From Klenkia sp. (GTDB lineage Bacteria > Actinomycetota > Actinomycetes > Mycobacteriales > Geodermatophilaceae): 10,341 nucleotides of DNA. Numbering within the stretch: the first letter of the stretch is position 1; the number at the start of each line of letters is the position of its first letter. Location of the stretch: the NCBI GenBank assembly GCA_025966215.1, contig JAOPVM010000153.1, positions 1 to 10,341 on the forward strand, read 5' to 3'. Both the position numbers and the translations under genes were made by a program. Below the pieces are notes generated by a model, which ran no database searches, was not told where the DNA came from, and was given only the letters and a program-made list of their open reading frames with translations. Positions 5,590-10,341 of the stretch are shown piece after piece.

Positions 5590-6471
5590 CTAGGCGAAGA
5601 CGATGGTCTTGGCGCCGTCGACGATGACCCGGTCCTCGACGTGCCAGGTCACGGCCTGGGCGAGCACCTGCCGCTCGACGTACCGGCCGACCCGGCGCAT
5701 GTCCTCGACGGTGGCGCGGTGGTCGACCCGGGCCACCTCCTGCTCGATGATCGGCCCGGCGTCGAGCTCGGCGGTGACGTAGTGCGCGGTGGCCCCGATG
5801 AGCTTGACGCCCCGGTCGGCGGCGGCCTGGTACGGGTTCGCCCCGACGAAGGCCGGCAGGAAGCTGTGGTGGATGTTGATCAGGCGCTCGGGGAACCGGC
5901 TGCAGAAGTCGGCCGAGACGATCTGCATGTAGCGGGCCAGCACCACCAGGTCACAGTCCCCGACCAGCTCCAGGGCGCGGGCCTCGGCCTGCGCCTTGGT
6001 GTCCGGGGTGACCGGCACGTGGTGGAAGGGGACGCCGTGCGCGCGGGCCACCGGTTCCAGGTCGGGGTGGTTGGAGACGACCACGGCGATCTCCGCGGCC
6101 AGGTCGCCGGCGCTGACCCGGTAGAGCAGCTCCTGCAGCACGTGGTCGGTCTTGGACACGAACACCGCCAGCCGCGGGCGCTGCGTGGCCAGCACCAGCC
6201 GCCAGGTCAGCTGCCACTCCTCCGCCAGCGCGGCCAGCTGGTCCTCCAGCTCGGCCCGACGGGTGGGCAGGCCGTCGAGCACGAACTCCAGCCGGAGGGT
6301 GAAGGTGCCCCCCGACGGGTCGGAGCTGTGCTGCTGGCTGTCGGTGATGTTGGCCCCGGCGTCGGCCATCAGCCGGGACAGCACGGCGACGATCCCGGGG
6401 CGGTCGGGGCAGCGGACGACGAGCCGACCGGTGTCGGTGAGGCGGTCGGCGGGGCGGGCGGCAGCGGGCAC
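5590..6471 (-). CDS. purU: formyltetrahydrofolate deformylase
   Basis: PurU hydrolyses 10-formyltetrahydrofolate to formate and tetrahydrofolate, balancing one-carbon units and feeding formate to purine synthesis. From GTG 6471 the protein has 293 residues, close to the usual ~280-290. Residues ~16-95 are an ACT domain (GRLVVRCPDRPGIVAVLSRLMADAGANITDSQQHSS), expected to bind an effector such as methionine or glycine as in E. coli. Residues ~98-290 are the formyltransferase-like catalytic domain with the Asn-His-Asp set: N199 and H201 in NIHHSFLPAF, H230 in GATAHYVT, and D237 in ELDAGPII. An upstream in-frame start at 6534 would overlap the polymerase gene and add an atypical leader, so 6471 is preferred; neither has a strong Shine-Dalgarno. 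It follows the NHEJ genes by 22 bp on the same strand and is probably read from the same transcript. Confidence 0.95.
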   Translation of the reverse strand: MPAAARPADRLTDTGRLVVRCPDRPGIVAVLSRLMADAGANITDSQQHSSDPSGGTFTLRLEFVLDGLPTRRAELEDQLAALAEEWQLTWRLVLATQRPRLAVFVSKTDHVLQELLYRVSAGDLAAEIAVVVSNHPDLEPVARAHGVPFHHVPVTPDTKAQAEARALELVGDCDLVVLARYMQIVSADFCSRFPERLINIHHSFLPAFVGANPYQAAADRGVKLIGATAHYVTAELDAGPIIEQEVARVDHRATVEDMRRVGRYVERQVLAQAVTWHVEDRVIVDGAKTIVFA

Positions 6472-6493
6472 GGTCGGTGATCTTCGCAGAGTC

Positions 6494-7381
6494 TCAGGGC
6501 AGCCCGGCCGGCTCCCCGACGGCGAACAGGTCACCGAGCCGGTCGACCCGGTCCAGCACGTCGGCGGTGTCGAACACCAGCGGCCCGTCGAGCTCGTCCC
6601 AGCCGACCGGGGTGGACACCGTCGCCCCGGCCCGGGCGCGCAGCGAGTAGGGCGCCACGGTGGTCTTGGCGGTGTTGTTCTGGCTCCAGTCCACCAGCAC
6701 CTTCCCCGGCCGCAGCACCTTCTCCATCCGCCAGACCACCTCCTCGGGGGTCTCCCGGGAGAGGTCCTGGGCCAGGTCCTTCGCGTACCGCGAGGGGTGC
6801 TCGGCGTCGGCGCAGCTGATCGGGGCGTAGACCTGCAGGCCCTTGCTGCCCGAGGTCTTCACCACCGGGTCCAGGCCGTCGGCGAGCAGTCGCTCCCGCA
6901 GCCGGCGGGCGACCGCGGCACACTCCACCACCCCGGTGCCCGGCCCCGGGTCGAGGTCGAGCACCAGCAGGTCGGGCAGCTGCGGTACGCCGTCGTCGTC
7001 CACCCGCCACTGCGGCACGTGCAGCTCCAGCGCGGCCAGGTTCGCCGACCAGGCCAGGTCCGGGACGGCGGCGAGCAGCACCATGTCCAGCTCCTCGCGG
7101 TCCTTCTTGGTCGACCCCGGGGCGGGCACGGTCACGTGCTGCACCCAGGCCGGTGCGTTGCGGGCGTTGTTCTTCTCGAAGAACGACGCCCCCTCGACCC
7201 CGTTCGGCCAGCGGGTGAAGGTGCACGGCCGGCGGGCCACGTGCGGCAGCAGCACCGGGGCGATCCGGACGTAGTAGTCGATCACCTGCGCCTTGCTGAA
7301 CCCCACCTCGGGGAAGAGCACCTTGTCCAGGTTGGACACCTCGAGCTGGCGGCCCTCGATCTCCACCCGCACCCGGCTCAC
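6494..7381 (-). CDS. LigD-type primase/polymerase domain protein (NHEJ)
   Basis: A 295-residue stand-alone version of the LigD polymerase domain, an archaeo-eukaryotic-primase-fold enzyme that adds nucleotides (preferably ribonucleotides in characterised homologues) at broken ends. Visible signatures are the N-terminal VSNLDKVLFPEVGFSKAQVIDYY, RPCTFTRWPNG, NLAALELHVPQWR (~114-126), the catalytic LDLDPGPG with D142 and D144, KTSGSKGLQVYAPI (~175-188), and VLVDWSQNNTAKTTVAPYSLRAR with the third acidic residue D231. Mycobacterial LigD has SGSKGLH in the fourth of these; here residue 183 is Gln instead of His. Its GTG start overlaps the stop of the ligase gene (GTGA), implying coupled translation. 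In mycobacteria this domain is fused to phosphoesterase and ligase domains; here it is a separate gene. Confidence 0.93.
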   Translation of the reverse strand: MSRVRVEIEGRQLEVSNLDKVLFPEVGFSKAQVIDYYVRIAPVLLPHVARRPCTFTRWPNGVEGASFFEKNNARNAPAWVQHVTVPAPGSTKKDREELDMVLLAAVPDLAWSANLAALELHVPQWRVDDDGVPQLPDLLVLDLDPGPGTGVVECAAVARRLRERLLADGLDPVVKTSGSKGLQVYAPISCADAEHPSRYAKDLAQDLSRETPEEVVWRMEKVLRPGKVLVDWSQNNTAKTTVAPYSLRARAGATVSTPVGWDELDGPLVFDTADVLDRVDRLGDLFAVGEPAGLP

Positions 7382-8343
7382 GGCTCGCGCTCCACGGCGG
7401 CGGGGTCGACGTCCTCGCGCAGCCCCCGCCAGGCGGGGTGCCGCAGCCGGCCCTCCCGGGTCCACTCGGTGAACGCGACCTCCCCGACCAGCAGCGGGTC
7501 CACCCAGTGCGCGTCCCGGGTCGCGGTCGCCGGCAGCACCCCGGTGAACGGCGACGTCGCACGGGCGGTGACGGCACCGCGGAGCGCGTCCAGCGCCCGG
7601 TCGGTGAACCCGGTGCCGACGTGTCCGGCGAACACCAGGTCCCCCGCCTCGTCGTGCACCCCGACCAGCAGCGAGCCGATCCCGCCCTGCCGTCGTCCGG
7701 CACCGGGGCGCCAGCCCCCGACGACGACGGTCTGGTGCCGGACGTTCTTGACCTTCACCCACTCCGGCCCGCGCCCCCCGGGCCGGTAGACCGACGCCGT
7801 CTTCTTCGCCACGACGCCCTCCAGCCCGTTGTCCAGGCTCGCCGCCTGGATGCCGGCGCCGTCGGAGGTGAACCAGGGGGTGGTGACCCAGCGCGCGTTG
7901 CCCACGCCCAGGGCGTCCAGCCGGTCGCGGCGTTCGACGTAGGACGACCCGAGCAGCGAAGCGCCGTCCCAGGCCAGCAGGTCGAAGACGAAGAAGCTCA
8001 CCGGCGCGGCCGCGGCCAGCCGGGCCACGTCGGGACCGACCAGGTGCATCCGACCCTGCAGGGCGCCGAAGTCGGGCCGGCCCTCGCGCAACGCGACCAC
8101 CTCGCCGTCCAGCACCGCGTCGTGACCGGCCAGCGCCTCGGGCAGCCGGGCCAGCTCGGGGTACCGCGCGGTGACGTCGGCGCCGCTGCGCGCCCGCAAC
8201 CGCAGGCCGCCGTCGCGGACGTGGGCCAGCACCCGGACGCCGTCCCACTTGAACTCGAACGCCCAGCCCTCGGCGGTCGGCAGCTCGCCGGCCGTGGCGA
8301 GCATGGGCAGCGTCGTCTCCGGGACGACATCGGGCGCCGTCAC
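7378..8343 (-). CDS. ATP-dependent DNA ligase, LigD ligase-domain type (NHEJ)
   Basis: A 321-residue ligase that seals nicks and double-strand ends, with ATP as the expected cofactor. Nucleotidyltransferase motifs are intact: motif I FEFKWDGVRV with the adenylated Lys at 32, motif III LDGEVVAL (79-81 DGE), motif IIIa FFVFDLLAWDG (~117-127), motif IV LEGVVAKK (175-181), and motif V WVKVK (195-199). The OB-fold C-terminus ends in motif VI (EWT...RHPAWRGLRED, ~293-310). This is the LigD ligase domain alone, with no polymerase or phosphoesterase fused. It lies 7 bp after ku and overlaps the polymerase gene by 4 bp, so all three genes should be made together. The start is GTG 8343, giving MTAPDVVPETTLPMLAT, with only a weak Shine-Dalgarno. 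Confidence 0.94.
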   Translation of the reverse strand: MTAPDVVPETTLPMLATAGELPTAEGWAFEFKWDGVRVLAHVRDGGLRLRARSGADVTARYPELARLPEALAGHDAVLDGEVVALREGRPDFGALQGRMHLVGPDVARLAAAAPVSFFVFDLLAWDGASLLGSSYVERRDRLDALGVGNARWVTTPWFTSDGAGIQAASLDNGLEGVVAKKTASVYRPGGRGPEWVKVKNVRHQTVVVGGWRPGAGRRQGGIGSLLVGVHDEAGDLVFAGHVGTGFTDRALDALRGAVTARATSPFTGVLPATATRDAHWVDPLLVGEVAFTEWTREGRLRHPAWRGLREDVDPAAVEREP

Positions 8344-8350
8344 CGCACGC

Positions 8351-9304
8351 TCAGGCGCTCTTGGCCGCGGCCTTCGCGGCCGGTGCCTTCTTCGCCGGTG
8401 CCTTCTTCGCAGGGGTCGCCTTCTTCGCGGGGGCGGCCTTCCTCGCCGCGGCCTTCTTCGCCGGAGCCGGCTTCTCGGAAGGCCCCTCGCCGTCGGACTC
8501 GTCGGACTCGTCGGACTCTGCGGGCTTCTTCCCGGCCCGTTCCACGCTGCGCCGCAGCGCGCTCATCAGGTCGACCACCGCACCGCCGTCGTCGTCGGAC
8601 TCGGTCTCCTCCGGGGCGACCACGTGCCCGCCGGCCTGCTTGGCCTCCAGCAGGGCGGTCATCGCCTCCTTGTAGTCGTCGGTGAACGCCGAGACGTCGA
8701 AGGTGCCGCTCATGGTGGAGATCAGGGACTCGGCCATGGCCAGCTCGGCGGGCTTGGCCGTGACGTCCTCGTCGAGGAAGCCGAACGAAGGGGTCCGGAT
8801 CTCGTCGGGCCAGCGCATGGTGTGCAGCACCAGCACCCCGTCGCGCACCCGCATCGCGGCCAGCGACTCCCGCTGCCGGATGGCGATCTTGGTGATCGCG
8901 ACCTGGCCGGCCTTCTCCAACGCACTGCGGAGCAGCACGTAGGGGCGGGTCGCGGTGCCCTCGGGCTCGAGGTAGTAGGTCTTCTCGAAGTGCACCGGGT
9001 CGATCTCGGCCTGGTCGACGAACTGCAGCACCTCGATCTCGTGCTTGCTGCCCAGCGGCAGCTCCTCGAGGTCCTCGTCGGTGAGCACCACGAGCTGGCC
9101 GTCGGGCAGCTCGTAGCCCTTGGCGATGTCGCGGTACTCGATCTCCTCGCCGTCCACCGAGCAGACCCGGCGGTACTTCACCCGGCCGCCGTCGGTCTTG
9201 TGCACCTGGTGGAACTTGACGTCGTGGTCCTCGGTCGCGGAGTAGAGCTTCACCCCGATCGAGACCAGTCCGAACGACACCGCGCCACGCCAGATCGACC
9301 GCAC
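8351..9304 (-). CDS. ku: Ku protein, NHEJ DNA end-binding
   Basis: The Ku homodimer rings DNA ends and recruits the LigD enzymes encoded just downstream. The 317-residue protein starts with the bacterial Ku signature (RSIWRGAVSFGLVSIGVKLYSATEDHDVKFHQVHK) and continues through RVKYRRVCSVDGEEIEYRDIAKGYEL, EIEVLQFVDQAEIDPVHFEKTYYLEPEG and KAGQVAITKIAIRQRESLAAMRVRDGVLVLHTMRWPDEIR. The core ends near residue 260. It is followed by an acidic SDESDESDGEG patch and a Lys/Ala/Pro tail (about 278-317, KKAPAKKA-type repeats) like histone-H1 tails. The protein is about 40 residues longer than the ~273-residue M. tuberculosis Ku. Such basic tails occur in other actinobacterial Ku proteins and add DNA binding. 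GTG 9304 is chosen because AGGAGT lies 4 nt upstream; GTG 9310 would overlap that site. Confidence 0.95.
   Translation of the reverse strand: MRSIWRGAVSFGLVSIGVKLYSATEDHDVKFHQVHKTDGGRVKYRRVCSVDGEEIEYRDIAKGYELPDGQLVVLTDEDLEELPLGSKHEIEVLQFVDQAEIDPVHFEKTYYLEPEGTATRPYVLLRSALEKAGQVAITKIAIRQRESLAAMRVRDGVLVLHTMRWPDEIRTPSFGFLDEDVTAKPAELAMAESLISTMSGTFDVSAFTDDYKEAMTALLEAKQAGGHVVAPEETESDDDGGAVVDLMSALRRSVERAGKKPAESDESDESDGEGPSEKPAPAKKAAARKAAPAKKATPAKKAPAKKAPAAKAAAKSA
8382..8411 (-). repeat. 15-bp tandem repeat encoding the Ku KKAP-type tail
   Basis: Two adjacent 15-bp units (8382-8396 and 8397-8411) differ only at the last base. Looser copies continue to about 8466. They encode the Lys/Ala/Pro tail and could vary in number between strains. 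Confidence 0.6.
8492..8518 (-). repeat. perfect 9-bp x3 coding repeat in ku
   Basis: GTCGGACTC occurs three times in exact tandem on the plus strand, at 8492-8500, 8501-8509 and 8510-8518. It encodes the repeated Ser-Asp-Glu of the acidic patch between the Ku core and the basic tail. Confidence 0.85.
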
Positions 9305-9308
9305 GGCC

Positions 9309-9314
9309 ACTCCT
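9309..9314 (-). promoter_or_regulatory. Shine-Dalgarno AGGAGT before ku
   Basis: AGGAGT on the minus strand lies 4 nt from GTG 9304 and decides that start over GTG 9310. Confidence 0.6.
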
Positions 9315-9389
9315 GTCGAAGGTCCACCACGCCCGCCCTCGGGCCCAAGATCACAGCGTAGGGCCGTAGTGGGGGCCTGGCAGCCCGGA

Positions 9390-9431
9390 ACGCCCCGCCG
9401 GGTGTAGTGCACGCCCCGTCGGGGGTAGGTC
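9390..9431. repeat. two 21-bp direct repeats in the ku / DUF5709 divergent region
   Basis: The units 9390-9410 and 9411-9431 both follow ACGCCCCG(C/T)CGGG(T/G)GTAG. The second contains the perfect palindrome CCCCGTCGGGG. The 21-bp period is two DNA turns, which suggests an operator or paired protein-binding sites. The 167-bp region between the two starts holds nothing else clear. A TACGCT hexamer at 9355-9360 on the minus strand could be a ku -10 but lacks a good -35. Confidence 0.45.
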
Positions 9432-9457
9432 GGACCGGACGCGCACCACCGACCCGA

Positions 9458-9464
9458 CGGAGGA
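9458..9464 (+). promoter_or_regulatory. Shine-Dalgarno CGGAGGA before the DUF5709 gene
   Basis: The GGAGG core lies 7-8 nt before ATG 9472, which fixes the start. Confidence 0.65.
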
Positions 9465-9471
9465 CACCCCC

Positions 9472-9894
9472 ATGACACAGCCCGAGGGCCAGACCGCCCG
9501 CGACGTGTTCCCCGAGGACGACGGCATCCCCGAGATCGCCGACGACACGCTCGAGGACGCCGCCGCGGCCGAGGACCCCCAGTTCGCCCCCAGCGTGGCT
9601 GCCGAGGAGGCCAACGCCAGCGTGGACTTCGGCACCACCGCGGCCGAGCAGGCCGAGGGCGAGGACCTGGACGGCCGGCTGGCCCGCGAGGTGCCCGACG
9701 TCGACGTCGACCCCGGCACCCGCCCGGCCGAGGACCCCGAGGCACCGCTGGCCCAGCTGGACCAGGACGCCGACGCCGACCCGCTGGACAGCTCGGGCAG
9801 CGACACCGTGGGCGACGACCTGGTCGCCAGCGGCAGCGAGGCCATCGGCGGCCAGGGTCCCGAGGAAGGCGCGATGCACGTCGTCGAGGACTGA
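9472..9894 (+). CDS. DUF5709 domain-containing acidic protein
   Basis: A 140-residue, strongly acidic, low-complexity soluble protein. Asp, Glu and Ala dominate and there are few basic residues. It has the DUF5709 look: an N-terminal VFPEDDGIPEIADDTLEDA, a central segment GEDLDGRLAREVPDV (~60-75) that is the most conserved part of the family, and a C-terminal GSDTVGDDLVASGSEAIGGQGPEEGAMHVVED. It has no membrane segment or signal peptide and is probably largely disordered. The family is actinobacterial and, as far as I know, has no established function. A good Shine-Dalgarno supports the ATG. It is transcribed divergently from ku across a region with two 21-bp repeats, so shared control with NHEJ genes is possible but unproven. 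Confidence 0.85.
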   Translation: MTQPEGQTARDVFPEDDGIPEIADDTLEDAAAAEDPQFAPSVAAEEANASVDFGTTAAEQAEGEDLDGRLAREVPDVDVDPGTRPAEDPEAPLAQLDQDADADPLDSSGSDTVGDDLVASGSEAIGGQGPEEGAMHVVED

Positions 9895-9920
9895 CCCTCA
9901 CCGGGGCCAGCCGGGTTGAG

Positions 9921-9950
9921 TTGTGCACGACCGCACCGGCTCACTAGGGT
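9921..9950 (+). promoter_or_regulatory. candidate sigma-70-type promoter for the STAS gene
   Basis: TTGTGC (9921-9926) and TAGGGT (9945-9950) are separated by 18 nt. A transcript starting here would carry a leader of ~165 nt before GTG 10122. The match is moderate, so confidence is low. Confidence 0.3.
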
Positions 9951-9983
9951 CCGGTCGGCGGTTGAGCAGCCAGCTGCCCCGTG

Positions 9984-10053
9984 GTGGTCCCGGTTGACGG
10001 ACCACGACATCGAACGAGTGACCTGCATGCCGGGGCACCGGGGCCGGGCATGC
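9984..10053 (+). other. two hairpins in the leader between the DUF5709 and STAS genes
   Basis: The first is GTGGTCC/GGACCAC (9984-9990 and 9999-10005), a perfect 7-bp stem with an 8-nt loop. The second is GCATGCC/GGCATGC (10025-10031 and 10047-10053), a perfect 7-bp stem with a 15-nt loop. They could form a terminator for the DUF5709 gene or structured leader RNA for the STAS gene. Neither is followed by a U-tract. Confidence 0.45.
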
Positions 10054-10104
10054 CGTACGCGGTAAGTTGTCTGCGCTGACGTGTGCCCGTCGGGCATCGC
10101 TGCT

Positions 10105-10112
10105 GAGAGGAG
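10105..10112 (+). promoter_or_regulatory. Shine-Dalgarno GAGAGGAG before the STAS gene
   Basis: The AGGAG core (10108-10112) lies 9 nt before GTG 10122, supporting that start. Confidence 0.6.
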
Positions 10113-10121
10113 CTGCAGTCC

Positions 10122-10341
10122 GTGACCTCATCTGACCTGCCCGCCGGGGGGCAGCGCGACGCGTCGGCTCCCGCTGACACCGCCGACGCTCCCTTCGACG
10201 ACGTGACCACCCTCTCGACGTCCACGGACGCCGACGGGTCGGTCACGGTGACGGTCGTCGGCGAGGTGGACACCTTCACCGCACCGGTGCTCCGTTCCAC
10301 GCTTGACAGCCAGCTCGAGCAGCAGCCGAGGGAACTCGTGA
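10122..10341 (+). CDS. STAS-domain anti-sigma-factor antagonist, partial
   Basis: The first 73 codons are visible and the gene runs off the right edge. After a ~28-residue Ala/Asp/Ser-rich leader (SSDLPAGGQRDASAPADTADAP...) the sequence DGSVTVTVVGEVDTFTAPVLRSTLDSQLEQQPRELV is the start of a STAS domain: strand, the GE(V/L)D turn, then the first helix. This is as in SpoIIAA/RsbV-type antagonists, which bind and inhibit anti-sigma kinases and free stress or developmental sigma factors. The phosphorylated Ser/Thr of the family lies beyond the window, so activity cannot be judged. The N-terminal extension is longer than in Bacillus RsbV. GTG with a Shine-Dalgarno supports the start. The long hairpin-containing upstream region suggests its own promoter. 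Confidence 0.82.
   Translation, partial: MTSSDLPAGGQRDASAPADTADAPFDDVTTLSTSTDADGSVTVTVVGEVDTFTAPVLRSTLDSQLEQQPRELV

Noticed and set aside
6152..7789. A 545-codon plus-strand open frame
   Set aside because: It is antisense to purU, the polymerase and the ligase, all of which have intact family motifs. It reads as Arg/Pro/His/Gly-rich sequence, typical of an opposite frame in GC-rich DNA.

Overview
The window is very GC-rich, its genes use GTG starts freely, and its gene families are typical of Actinobacteria: F420-dependent PPOX oxidoreductase, PAC2, DUF5709, DUF3253, and Ku with split LigD enzymes. The combination suggests a soil- or rock-dwelling actinobacterium, perhaps Geodermatophilaceae. 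That placement rests on remembered gene content, not on any search.

Left part (1-2993). On the minus strand lie a partial small membrane protein and, overlapping it by 4 bp, a SatD-family regulator with a C-terminal helix-turn-helix. Next is a minus-strand PPOX-class F420-dependent oxidoreductase, divergent from a plus-strand AI-2E-family membrane permease. The permease converges, with a 6-bp gap, on a small minus-strand DUF3253 gene.

Middle (3132-5552). A plus-strand PAC2-family protein is followed by a minus-strand gene with an AbiEi-like N-terminus and a DUF559/Vsr-like nuclease C-terminus. This gene is enclosed by two copies of a roughly 60-bp double-stem palindrome whose outermost arms form near-identical inverted ends (4059-4094 and 5141-5173). 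The roughly 1.1-kb block therefore looks like a discrete repeat-bounded module. On its far side lies a decayed MFS transporter, where a nonsense codon and a frameshift can be read directly.

Right part (5590-9304, minus strand). A compact bacterial NHEJ operon runs ku, then an ATP-dependent ligase (LigD ligase domain), then a LigD-type primase/polymerase, followed by purU (formyltetrahydrofolate deformylase). Ku would bind broken ends, the polymerase would fill or extend them and the ligase would seal them. The domains of LigD are separate, tightly coupled genes here, and no phosphoesterase domain is present. Divergent from ku is a plus-strand acidic DUF5709 gene. The window ends in the start of a STAS-domain anti-sigma-factor antagonist (partial), preceded by a 227-bp leader with hairpins.

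No rRNA, tRNA, CRISPR array or prophage was seen. No gene-free stretch exceeds 300 bp. The most unusual signal is the palindrome-bounded DUF559 module next to the broken transporter gene.
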